This document shows positions 50,036 through 61,243 of a DNA stretch of 64,000 bases, in pieces. Source of the stretch: Chamaecrista fasciculata (lineage: Eukaryota > Streptophyta > Magnoliopsida > Fabales > Fabaceae). A model generated the notes under the pieces. The model was given only the letters and a program-made list of their open reading frames with translations. It had not been told where the DNA came from and searched no databases. The position numbers and the translations under genes were made by a program. Location: positions 62,001 through 126,000 of the forward strand of contig QANZ01000689.1 in NCBI GenBank assembly GCA_003254925.1, written 5' to 3'. Every line of letters begins with the position of its first letter. The first letter of the stretch is position 1.

Positions 50036-50544
50036 CCACTATTGAGAATGTACAGGATTAGTAAAACACACAATCAATACAAAAGATGCATAAAAGGATT
50101 AGCATAAGTATCAAAAGATGCAAAAGATGCATAAAAGGATTGACATAAGTCCCTTTTGAATATTTAAGTTAATCAGTTTTCCAAGCGGCATTTCAGACAT
50201 ATTAATTTCAAATTCCATCATGGCAGCCCTGTGAAACTCAAAATTCAGTCATATTCAGCCAATGGAACTCAAATTTCTACAAAGGAATTAAGCCAAATTT
50301 CAGCCAGTATATAAAGAAAATAGTATTATTTCCCCATTGATTATGCATTAAAATCGACATAGCTACTTGCCAAAAGGACAACAATCTCAATAAACTTAAT
50401 AAAACTACACAACACCAATTTAAGTAAAAAAGAGTAAGCAACTTCACATAAAATTTCCCTGAACACTTGCCCTAGTCAAGTAGTAAAATTTCTTGAAATC
50501 AGTGTTTGTATTAAGAAATAAGATATAAAAAGGAGAGTGAGTAC

Positions 50545-51115
50545 CTGTACTGAGATTATCGCTAGGCCTACCCACTGACACATCTCTAAGTTTGGGGTCA
50601 CAAAATCCTTGAAATCAGCAAATTTTCCCTGAGATTTAAGAGTCCAATTAGAAATTAGAATAAACTTAGATTCTGGTCACTATTACTTTAATCTCTGATT
50701 TATTGGAATAACTTGATTTAATTCTAAAAAATCTATGACTCCTTACAAATTAGTCTCTCTATTAATACCTTATCATTATATAACTTAGTCCCTAGAGAGA
50801 CTAAATTGCAACGGAGACTAAATTTATCATTTTAAAAATCTAAGGATAAGAATAAAATTGACCATATATTTTAGAGACTAAATTGATAATTTACTCAAGA
50901 AATTAATACATCAAAATAAATACAAAGATTCTTAATGGAAATTTCACCATTTCCCAGTCAGAAATGAGGAGAATATCTGCTGTCACTGCACCCTCCAAGA
51001 CTTCACATAATGTAAAATAATGGCTGAAAATATGCTATTGTTTGAGAAAGAAATGAGAAAGGGAAACTTTCTTTACCTATGACAGGATACATATCACTCA
51101 AAACCTGAAATGTTT
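50545..51115 (-). pseudogene. captured spliced fragments of unidentified gene(s)
   Basis: Three minus-strand exon-like pieces keep protein-like frames and splice-like edges: about 51085-51113 (VLSDMYPVIG), 50943-51010 (EVLEGAVTADILLISDWEM) and 50545-50628 (FADFKDFVTPNLEMCQWVG, ending CAG|GTACTC). They may come from one gene, but I cannot name it. A fold-back repeat of about 200 bp (50690-50893) lies between two of them. Confidence 0.35.
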
Positions 51116-51884
51116 TGATATGTAATTTCAGTTGTTCATTTCAGAAAGGGTGTAAGAGAATGACCAATTTGTAAGAATGTATCTGATTTAAAACTAAATA
51201 TACATTTCAAACAGTCTATCAAGAACTGAAATTTAGAACACATTCCAGTCTAAAAGGCAAAGGTAACTCATTAACTTGATATTGCTTCTCATTAACTGCG
51301 TCCTTCCTTTCTAGTATAACTTGAGTTACTTTTAGTACTATCAAGTCTAACCTACTTTTGCAACTTTATTCTTCTTACCAGTAAAACTGCATCCCATGAT
51401 GCTAGAGCTAGGATATCAGCACAAAATCAATGGTTTAAGAAGAAAAAGCGTACAATGTAAAAGTATTATAGAATATGTGCATATATATCTTTTTTTATGA
51501 ATGTTGAACAACTCTGTTCTTTCAAAGAAAAAGAGAGATTCAATCCAATTTATTGCAGACCTATACTTGCACCAAAATATGTTTAGCCCCCTAAATATGT
51601 GTGTCTCTCTATATATATTGTGAGTAAAGGCTTCTTAGCTGCTTACCTTATGTAGTTCTGCATTTTTGTTGTGGATGAAACCTAACCTCCTATAGAGTTC
51701 CACATTTTCTTGATGAATTTGATTACCCAGCTAGGTCATCAATTGAGGTTCAGATTTGGAAGACATTATTTGAAACTTGGCAAGAATAAAAACAAAATTC
51801 CAATCCAGATGAGATTGTAAAAGCAAAACAAACTGAATATTGAGTAGTTTATACGGGATGCAACAACTAATGGTGCTATATTTT

Positions 51885-52115
51885 GAAGAAACCAACTTTT
51901 TACTCCTTAAATTTGTCCCAAAATTACCATTTAGTCCATAGATATTGGAAATGCACATTTTAGTCCCTGATTTTTTTTTTACAAACATCAATTATTTAGT
52001 CCCTATAGAAAATGCTTCAAGAACTAAATACGTGACATTTGTAAAAGGATCAAGGACCAAAAAAGTATATTTCTAATATTTAGGGACTAAATCGTAATTT
52101 GGACAAATTCAGGGA
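51885..52115. repeat. fold-back repeat (MITE-like) inside the Helitron
   Basis: The left part (ACCATTTAGTCCATAGATATTGG … TTTAGTCCCTG) mirrors the right part (AAGGACCAAAAAAG … TTTAGGGACTAAATCG). It is an insertion inside the Helitron, hence younger than it or captured with it. Confidence 0.55.
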
Positions 52116-52384
52116 TAAAAAAATAGAGACCTTCGATGCCAATATCTATGGTCTTGTTAAGTTCTATAAAGGTTTTCTTCTTAAGAACAGGAGCACAGAC
52201 AATAAACCTCCATAAAAAATTTACCCAAAAAGCTAAATTGATTATTGGATTTACAGATAGAAGCAAGCAAATAGGAACATAATATACTTTCAACACCAAA
52301 GAATAATAGTAAAATCTTGAGTTCCATATGCAAAAGAGCCACATAAATTTAAAGATATCAGGAATGAAGCTTACCCAGTATCGC

Positions 52385-52810
52385 CTTCAACCATATTTTG
52401 AGAACATTGCAAAGGAGTTTCTGTAATAGTGAGAATCCGCAATTTCCGTAAAAAATCATGAAGCAAAATCGGTTAAATCGGAAAGCAAAAAAACAAAGAA
52501 TCAGCAGAACGAAGAAAGCAAAAAAGGTAAAGAGAAAGAGAAATTTACATTGAAGATGAGGTTCTTGGCTGACGACGTCGGCGCTCGTGGCTGAACTGAC
52601 GATAGCGAAGAAGCAAGAGAAAGAAGAGAAAGGTCGTGGCTGACGACGACGGGGCTCGTGGCTGAATTGCGAGCGGAGGATGAATTGCGAGATGGCGATG
52701 ACGAAGATAAAATGTGGCCTGCGTTTGAAATTTAGTGTGGAGAGAGAGAATGGGTATACAACAAAATGTGGGAGAAGAGAATGGGTAGGTGGGAGAAGGA
52801 AGTCGCTGCA
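52385..52810 (-). pseudogene. captured gene start: leader-like and exon-like DNA near the Helitron 5' end
   Basis: At 52545-52810 the minus strand is C/T-rich with an open frame (Pro/Ser/Thr/Phe-rich), like a 5' leader or transit-peptide exon. At 52377-52445 an exon-like frame ITETPLQCSQNMVEGDTG ends at a GT donor (GGGTAAGC). The order fits the 5' part of a captured minus-strand gene. The product is not recognised. Confidence 0.35.
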
Positions 52811-53668
52811 AATTTGAAGAAATGGGTTGATGATGATGATGAAGAAATGGGGATACGTGGTAGAGAGAGAAATTTAGTGTGGGGAGAAATTAAAGTTTGA
52901 AATTTGAAATGAGAATGAAAAAGTAGAAGCGGGATTGAAAAATCAAAGCAGAGGCGGTAATATTTTGTTGAAATCGAAATTGCAAAATTGTAAAATCAAA
53001 ATGGAGGACGCGTGTCACCTCAGGGCTGCGAGTAAGGAATTGCAATTGAGAGCAACTCGCCACCAACGCTCGACACATAGCCAAATGTGGACATTGTTTT
53101 GTTAGATAGATTGATTGATATTTAAAACTTTCTAATTAAAAAGATACAAAAATACCAATATTCTTATATTGTTTACGAAATACAACACTAATTTACATTT
53201 ACTATATCCAAATATTTATAACTGGATTTTCTAACTACTCTAAGCAACTGAAATTCTCTTGTACCAAATCAAAGATTCCCAGCTTCTTACCTTCAGAATT
53301 TTCCAACGCTACTTGTTGAGCGTCCAAAACAACCTACCAGGCATTTCTTAATAGCCACAAAGAAAAATGGCATTAATAATTCGAGCACAAAAGCACCACG
53401 ATGCCACAGTTCAAGCTCAAAATAAAAAGCCAAAGGCACAGCTAATTGGCCAGAAACATAACCCTGAAAATTACTTATATGTACACTATACAATCAAGTT
53501 GTTGGTTAATTACAATAACACGCTTTAAATAAATGTTAACAAGTGAATCTAGGACCTCACCATTGGTACAAGACTAATCCTCCTAAATATATGTCAGACG
53601 CCTCCAAGCAACAAACTATCGTTGCAATGTTAGGACAAAATAGAAGAAATCCTACACTCTCTCAGTGG

Positions 53669-56600
53669 CTAGTCATCATCTGACAAACATACTACATCAC
53701 AAGAGGTAGGTTGATGGGTAGAGTTGTCCCGAATGATACTATCGGCACTAAAATTTGATACCTTAGGTAAGGCAACATTGGACACATGTAACATAGCATT
53801 TGCACATGATTGACTACTAATATCAACACTAGGGCCCCTGGCAGATAAATTAACAGGTCGATACACCCTATTATGAAGGTCAGATATATAAGTTTGTACA
53901 GTTGATATCCGACTAGCATCAGGCATAGGTCTGTAAGACTGGAGATGTGGTGGAGTGGAAAGGAACCAACCACCAGCTTGATGATTTCCTAATGAGTTGA
54001 TACTAGGTTGTCTTGCAGAAACACTGGAGCTAATTCCTGATGTACCATAACCAGCCTGTAGAGGCGGCACCGTTGTCTGAGAGCTAGCTCTAGGAGGTCC
54101 CACGGTCTGAGAGCCAGTCATCGTAGGTAATGGCGGCACCGGGGTATGAGGACTACTACTAGGTGGTAACATGGTCGATGGCTGTACCATAGTCTGAGAG
54201 CTAGCTCTAGAAGGTGCCAGAGTCTGAGAGCTGGTCACGATAGGTAATGGCAGCACCATGGTCCGAGAGCTAGCTCTAGGAGGTGCAATGGTCTGAGTGC
54301 TAGTCATGGTAGGAAGTGGCGGCACCATGGTTTGAGAGCTAGCTCTAGGAGGTGCCATGTTCTGAGAGCTAGTCATGATAGGAAGTGGCGGCACCATGGT
54401 TTGAGAGATAGCTCTAGGAGGTGCCATGTTCTGAGAGCTAGTCATGATAGGAAGTGGCGGCACCATGGTTTGAGAGCTAGCTCTAGGAGGTGCCATGTTC
54501 TGAGAGCTAGTCATGGTAGGTAGTGGCGGCACCATGGTTTGAGAGCTAGCTCTAGGAGGTGCCATGTTCTGAGAGCTAGTCATGATCGGAAGTGGCGGCA
54601 CCATGGTTTGAGAGATAGCTCTAGGAGGTGCCATGTTCTGAGAGCTAGTCATGGTAGGTAATGGAGGCATCATGGTTTGAGAGCTAGTCATGGTGGAGAA
54701 ATGTGGCAGAGTGGATGCAGAAGGCCTACTGGATGGGCTTGCAACAAAAGGAGGCCTAATATCTCTCTGCTGTGCGAAATTTGCATCTGGTAATGGTAAC
54801 AAAAAAATTCAGAAAAATTTTGTATCAATAAAAAAATCACAAATCCAAAACCAAATAGATGATATGCATATTTCTCTCTTTCTATTTGACTAACATAAGA
54901 ACTTATTATGACCAAAAACAAAATAATAAATGAAGTATAATATTGCCCCTGTAGGAGTAGGATGAGTATGGAGGCACCCTACCAGTAACAGCAAATACTT
55001 ATTTTTATATATAAAAATATAATATTTTTAGATATTATGTTAAAAAAATGTTATATTATAAAAATAAAATATTAAATATTTCATACAAAATGAAGTAATC
55101 TAGTAGTACATTCATATTTATGATTTTTTTATGTAGTTTTAGATGTAAGGAATTGATGAAAATATTTTTATATTAATACAAGATAATTTATATTTCTGAA
55201 AAAAAAAAAAATGGAATTTGGTCCGAATAAAATAACTAGACGATTCGTCAAGTCCGAGAATAGGGATTGATTTTGATACCCACCAATGTCTGAATTTCGG
55301 TTTGAAGATTATATTGCCATACCCATGATCATCTCTATGTAAGAGCACTCATGTGAAATCTAATCCTTGTAAAACTATCTTAACAAGGAGCAAATAAAAG
55401 TCTTAAACTTCAATAATAACTTATTTGAAGGGCACAATAGTCTTAAATTGAAACTCATTTGAAAGGGACCAGAAATTAAGTAAAATTGAGCTATCACAAC
55501 AGATGCTTTGCAGGGATATAATTGTAAACGTAATATATATAAAAAAAATTCAATCTCTCAAGATTATCAATATACCTTGCTGCAATACTGATGCACCAGA
55601 TACTTTAAGATCCATACATTTAGACTTAAAAGCCTCCACCCTTATCTTATTCATGAGAAGTATGCTGCGATTTGAATCCAGGATCTTCATTTTCTTTTGA
55701 AACCCAACCTCAGTCTCCTGCAATTTACAATCATACTTGAGGCGAATTTCCTCCATTTCCCTCTGACAATCAGATTTCGACTGCAATTTCTGCACAAATA
55801 AGGAAGAGTTACAACAAAAGAAACGAAAAGAAAAACATAAAAGACCAAGAACATGCATAGCCCAAGCAAAATAGTTAAGATCCACCAGAAACTAACCATA
55901 TCTTCATGGTTTTTTTTTCTTTGCTCTTTTTCTTTCAATATTCTCTCCAATTCATTTTTAAGTGGATCATTGTGTAAAGGAGGAAGCATCCGGTTAACTG
56001 AATGGCTTGCAGTTTGTATAAAACGATTATTGCTCTCTGGAGTAGACACATTTCTTGTGTCTGAAGAGTGCATGCTAAACGCACCAACAGGTGCATGTGA
56101 ATCTAGTTCAGAGTTTGAGGACGGTTGCACAACAACCTGATCTGCAATCTCCATCAATGATTGAGGAACATGGCTGGGAAGAGAATCCTCGTTAACAGGT
56201 TGAAGTTCAATTCCAGTCGCCAGAGGAAAATAAGATGGATCCTGGTTTGAATTTGGAGACTCTGCAGATGGTAACTGTTGTACTTGCTCTAGAGGCTCCA
56301 TGACCGATGACTCATAATTAGATTGATTAGCTGATGTCTCATCAGCTTGTCTAGATACTGGCTCAAATTGCTGGGAGGAAATCAGCATCTCCCCAGATGT
56401 ATCCTGGTTTGAAGAGGGAGAATCTACAAATGATAGTTGTCGCACTAGCCCTGGAAGTTCTGTGACCAGTGAGTCATGATCAGAAGGATTAAATTGTTCA
56501 GAATTGACTAGACTTGACACTGGATCAACCTGCTGGGGAGACTTCTGTATTTCCCTTGCAGAACCCAGGATGGAATTAAGGGACTGTGCAGATGGTAATT

Positions 56601-59600
56601 GCTGCACCTGCTCCAGAGGTTCCATGACCATGACTGAGTTATGATTGGACTGATCAGCAGGTAAAGTATCAACAGGACTAGACACTGGCACAACTTGCTG
56701 AGAAGAGTTTTGCATTTCTTGATGCACTTGTTCCAGAGGCTCCATGACTGACTCAGGACTAGATTGATTAGCAGGTAAAACATCTATAGGATTAGACACT
56801 TGCTCAACTTGTTCAGAAGTTTTAGACAATCCAACCCCTGTCTCTGCCATGGCTTCAACTATTCTATCAATATTTGCACCCTCTGCAACATGGCCACTGT
56901 CACGTTCAACCTCTTCACTAGACTTCAAAAATTCCATCAAATTCCCATGTTCTTTTGAAGAAAGTATGTTCAACAATTCATCTCTGGCCCAAGAATTCAC
57001 ATCTTCCACCCAAGCAGCTTCCCTATCTTTAAACTTTTGACTTGCTTCCAAGAGCACAGTCTCAAGATCTTCGAGATGTATTTCATGTTGGCACTTCAAA
57101 TCTTCAATTTTTTTAGTATAGCTAATATCTACATCCTTAAGCTTTTCTCTCCTCATGACTTCACTGGGAATACATAATGGAATAACAGCTGACTCTAATT
57201 TGTACTTTTCCTCAAGATCAGCCTTTTTTCCCTCGTACGTTGCATTTAACTTCTTTTTGTCTTCATCATGCTTAAGAAGCTGCTTCCTCAGCTTCTTTCG
57301 GCACTTCTTTTGAATTTCTTTGATACTTTTTGAGATATCCTTCATAAGAAATTCAGTTTCTGGTGGAAATTCCCTACAGGAATAGTTCTTATTTGATAAT
57401 TCAAAACCAGAAGTTTTTGGAGAGCCAGTGATATTGGAATTTCCTGTACGGTACAAAAATATTCTCTTCAGGCACCGCAACAATGAATAAATATAGTCTG
57501 CCTCTTCTTTCTTACAGTCAAAATGTAAATGTTGCCTTGCAAGCACAAGGGATGCTTTATGATCAATTTTGTGCTTTTCCAAAGAAGCAGCAGTCCAGCA
57601 CTGAAATTTGCAATGCCAATGAAGTCATTTATGTTAAACACAAGCAATTGAGCATCATAAATAAGAGGTAGCAAAGGGTTACAGTATTTGAACGTTTGAT
57701 GTATTGTTAGATAGGATATAATTTAAAAATGAGAATAAGCCTTCACCAGTTCAACCAAAGACAAAAGATCAAGCAGCCAGGGAAAAAAAAAAATAGCTAC
57801 TCTAAAGCAAACACAAAATGTAACAGCTTGATGATAACAAAAATATTTCAGTTGCAAAAGCACAATTCTACATAAATCCTAAAGCGTATAGAATGAGCTA
57901 GTACTTCATTGATTGAACTTTGTGTGAGAGGCACATGATGCAAATGATATGATCCTATACACTAGATTATGTTGGCACTAAGATGCAAAAGCACAATTTT
58001 ATGTTTCAGAGAGAGTAATCTACATCTAAAGCAAATTCCAGTGTTCCACAATAAGCTACAGGATAACAGAATAGTCAGGCATAAATCAGCAAATCACATA
58101 TCTTATTGGACATAGTTGTTAAAGCCCAGGACTTTTACTTTTATGAGTCAAGAGTTTGGGTAAGGAAGCTGTGTCAACTTGCAACTTAGTTCAGATGCTC
58201 ATAGACATGATTCTATCTGGGCAAATCTTGCACATTTCTAAGTGATAAACTAACACACCCTGATTGCTTTGAAGTTAATAGGATTAGCCGATTAGGATAA
58301 CTTTTTTGTCAAGCCTTAAACAAAATTTACAAATAATTAGAGATAATATTACCTTATCAGTTTCTTGACTTAACTTTTATTTTTCAGCTTTTTTATGCCC
58401 CTCTCCCATTCCTGGTTGCCTGAGTGCACTTAAACCCATGATCTGACAACCATGATATAGGTTGTGCTAAAATCAAGACATAATGAATGAAAATACATAG
58501 CTACTAAATACTTTATCAGTCTAACCTTGACTTACCAACAACCATATATAAATAGAGAGAATGAAATCTTAGTTTCCTTCTAGAAAACAATTACGCAGAG
58601 TTCTCAAAAGAAAGACAAGGCAAGGAGGGTAGACAAGTAAAAGGATGAAACAGAACAAAACGTAAGAGTATATTCTGACCAGGGATATTTGGAAAGCTTG
58701 CAATTTTGACACCGATTCTATATTAACATGGTGATGGTTCTTGACATATTCAAGAAATTCATCCGCTGTCCTCCTAACATTGTCCTGCATTAGAGATAAT
58801 CTAGTAAACATACCACCAGATTCAAACTGATAATAACATATAGTCACAGGAGAAAATTTTTAAAGATAGTTCTCTTTAGGAAAACATGGGCCGAATTACA
58901 AGATCTGTCTGCTGTCTAAAAGGTCTGCACTAGTGCATTCATGATACTGAGTCCTAGTTTAATCACAAATGATAAGCATTTGACATATCAATTTACTCAG
59001 ACTTTAGAAGTCCATAACTCCATATTTTTATACTCTAATTACATGACAGTGAACCAAACTAAACAATATTTAAAAAATAAGTTAACAATAAAGAATACAA
59101 AAGCACTTGGTACTATGAGTTCTGAACATCCATCAAGCAAAAAAAAACACCTAGAAAAACAAACAGAGCACCATATACATTATTAGCCTTCAAAATAAAT
59201 AATTAGAATAAAAATCAACACTAAGTTGAACTTATTCTTCTCTGCAGCCTTAGAATTAACAATTTTATGACATTGACAAACTAATTTATATTTTACATTG
59301 CCATAAGTTATAACCCTAAAATCACAATTCTAGAATATAAAATCTGCAATGTTTTTAATCATAGGCAGGTTTTGCATCAACACCAAAGCTCCACAGAAAC
59401 AAATCCTATTTCAAAATGAAAAAGCATAAAGATTAACAGGATCGGAGGCCGTTACGACCATACATTGCTGAACTGACAAATTGTTACTATTTTCTAGAGA
59501 GAGTTAAAGCTGCCTCTAGTCAAATAACCAAAAATAAAATATTTTCCGGCAACATTAACTTGTTTTTTTTTTTTTTTTTTTTTTTNTTTTTTTTTTTTTT

Positions 59601-59853
59601 TTTTGGCCAACAACATTAACTTGTTCAAATGTCATGCAATAACAAACAACAATAATGAACTTCACATTTCACTCCCTCGCAAAGCACATTCATCAGTGTC
59701 ATCCCGTAAAATCCGCAAAAATTTAAATCAAAAGAAACAAGCAGTTAGGTATCATACTGGAAGAAGAAGAACTTGAGAAAGCTTCACTATCTCTGACTTC
59801 AGTAAGCTCCTCTGCACATCGTCACCTTGCACTCTTTCTGACATTTGATCAGC
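53669..59853 (-). CDS. MOM1-like silencing protein, copy A (5'-truncated)
   Basis: Resembles the C-terminal half of plant MOM1 (MORPHEUS' MOLECULE 1), a nuclear factor keeping silencing without changing DNA methylation. Five exons join in frame: 59758-59853, 58680-58784, 55897-57600, 55576-55789, 53669-54786 (about 1,078 codons). Family stretches include EFLEYVKNHHHVNIE, LQAFQISLCWTAASLEKHK, ARQHLHFDCKKEEADYIYSL, MKDISKSIKEIQKKCRKKLR and AAWVEDVNSWARDELLNILS. Charged coiled-coil segments alternate with Ser/Gln/Pro-rich linkers. A second coiled coil lies near the third exon's end and in the fourth. The last exon encodes 23-aa Ser-Gln-Thr-Met-Ala-Pro-Pro repeats and ends VCLSDDD. No helicase exons are found before the duplication junction at 60084, so this copy lacks the upstream half and its native promoter. 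It could be expressed from a Met in the first visible exon (59844), or be decaying despite intact frames. Confidence 0.8.
54290..54690 (-). repeat. 69-bp in-frame tandem repeat in the MOM1-like last exon
   Basis: The 23-residue unit TSSQNMAPPRASSQTMVPPL (+ PTM/PIM) is repeated with very little divergence, five units of the TSSQNM type in a row here. Unit B has only one TSSQNM unit plus diverged relatives (62690-63110). The repeat keeps frame, so length changes are tolerated. Confidence 0.8.
59566..59605. repeat. poly-T tract with one N
   Basis: About 40 T with an N at 59586, inside an intron of MOM1-like copy A; its length is probably not exact. Confidence 0.8.
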
Positions 59854-60084
59854 CTAAACAAATCGATTCAGTATGAATCACATTCGGTGGATCACTTTCA
59901 AGCGTTTTTTTGGCTACACCCTCACTCTCTTCAACACAAATGGGATGGCCCTAGGTCAAGAGACCCAAATTTTGACTCACCAAGTAAAGAAAAATCTGTG
60001 CTTTATGTTCACTCCTTTAAACTATTTTTATGTTAACCCCACATACTCACAACTCATCATTACAAGTTACAACCCAATCTATTC

Positions 60085-61243
60085 TTATGAATTTTGATCA
60101 TGGTGTGAAAACGTCTTTAAACTATTTTCTTTTTAAGCTTTTAGTAATTACATCAATGATTGGTTTTTAGATTTTTTTTTTTGAACAACATTGATTTTTA
60201 GATTGAATTAATATATAATGTAATAAGAATTTTATATTTATAGAGACAAAAGTATTAATTTTGTTCTTAAACTTTACATCAACTGTCACTTTTATCCCTA
60301 ATCATTTATTGCTTTCAATTTTGTCCCTAATGTTTTACATTGTGGTCAATTTTATCCTTTGTTTCTATTTTAGCTAATTATTAATGACATAATTTATGTG
60401 ATTAATGATATGTAATGTAAAATTGATAAAAAAAGAAATTCAAATCCTAACTTAGATTAAAAAAAGAATACAGTCTGTCGTTAATTTATTGAAATAAGTT
60501 AGTCAATGATAAAATTGACCAAACTATAAAATATTGGAAATGAAATTAGTGTTTTTGCCTATTTATCAGCATATGTATAAATTTTGTTAAATATAAAAAA
60601 TAGGAAAAAAGTAATGAAGTACTTAAGTATAAATATAACTTTTCACACTTTATAATTAACATTTTTAAAGATGAAAATATAAAATTATAACTTTTTTTTT
60701 CTAATTTAAAATTTTTAAATAATGAAAGACATGTAAAATAACTGGTATAAATATAGATGTGCAACAAAAATTATAGATCTAAAGCTTTTTACATCACTAT
60801 TTATAATACAATTTATTTTTTAAAAAAGTTTATTGTTTACAAAAGAAAAAATATTTATGTCAATTATTTTTCATTAGTTAAAAGAATTTTAAGACATGAT
60901 TTGGCACACCTTTTTACTTCCTTATTATATATGTAGAAAAACTACCAAAAATGTATATTAAATAAATTAACAAATCAAGGCATGATTTTATTAGATAAAT
61001 CTTCTAATCTAGCCACCAAGTCTAGAATTAAGAGTCTAACTTTATTTAACAGTTACGAATCTCACTCCCATAAGCCCATTAGCACTCCTCTCCTATTATT
61101 GACTTGCCATATGCTCATATGCTAAACCAATGAATGCCCTTTCGCACATGGAAACTTATGAGTAGGTTAAACTTAAACCCTTAAGCAAGTAGTGATTCAT
61201 AGAAAAAATCACGTTACAGGTTTTTGAAACTTAGGCAAGTGCT
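60085..61243 (+). pseudogene. PAL pseudogene remnant (intron plus about 30 bp of exon 2)
   Basis: Intron sequence matching PAL intron 1 (60085-60230, 60560-60770) leads to an acceptor, ACAG, and the exon 2 start GTTTTTGAA (61219-61227). Directly after this comes ACTTAGGCAAGTGCT, which in the intact gene lies about 1.37 kb further into exon 2 (46305-46319). Then comes CTTTATGCTT, from beyond the stop codon (about 46770). Exon 1 is absent because the duplication began in the intron. About 420 bp (60790-61205) have no counterpart in unit A. It has no coding potential. Confidence 0.85.
60243..60559. repeat. MITE, GGCAAAA family, copy 5 (unit B only)
   Basis: Begins GAGACAAAAGTATTAATTTTG and ends GTGTTTTTGCC. 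The flanks TATTTATA / TATTTATC match at 7 of 8 bases. Unit A lacks it at the corresponding place (near 44685), so it inserted after the tandem duplication, or unit A and B alleles already differed. It carries the family core TAATGACATAATTTATGTGA. Confidence 0.7.

Larger units (their letters stand above)
47260..53110 (-). mobile_element. Helitron, ~5.85 kb, carrying several host gene fragments
   Basis: Read on the minus strand, the 3' end has a perfect 9-bp hairpin, ACCCGTGCGAACGCACGGGT (47270-47289), then six bases, then CTAG at 47263-47260 followed by a host T. That is the canonical Helitron terminus (hairpin + CTRR, insertion between A and T). The 5' TC end lies at 53106-53118; four alternatives in a GATAGATTGATTGAT run cannot be separated. 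The duplicated unit B has the empty site at about 61687, which fixes both borders within a few bases. No RepHel protein is seen, so it is non-autonomous. Inside are pieces of at least two identified genes plus unidentified spliced ones, and two fold-back repeats. Confidence 0.9.
44080..60084. repeat. tandem segmental duplication, unit A
   Basis: The sequence from the PAL intron onward reappears at 60085. Matched blocks include 44082-44190 with 60085-60230, 44690-44880 with 60560-60770, 46769-47259 with 61243-61687, and 53111-55540 with 61688-64000. Unit A ends where unit B starts. Without the Helitron the unit is about 10 kb. Order and orientation agree throughout, so this is a direct tandem duplication. 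Confidence 0.85.

Noticed and set aside
47850-52560. Annotating a native DEG1 protease gene here
   Set aside because: Only a few exons are present, each with in-frame stops, and they lie wholly inside the Helitron absent from unit B.
54332-54523. Plus-strand frame made of repeated SSRRCHVLRASHDRKWRHHG
   Set aside because: Antisense reading of the 69-bp minisatellite in the MOM1-like last exon; repeats in any frame appear repetitive.
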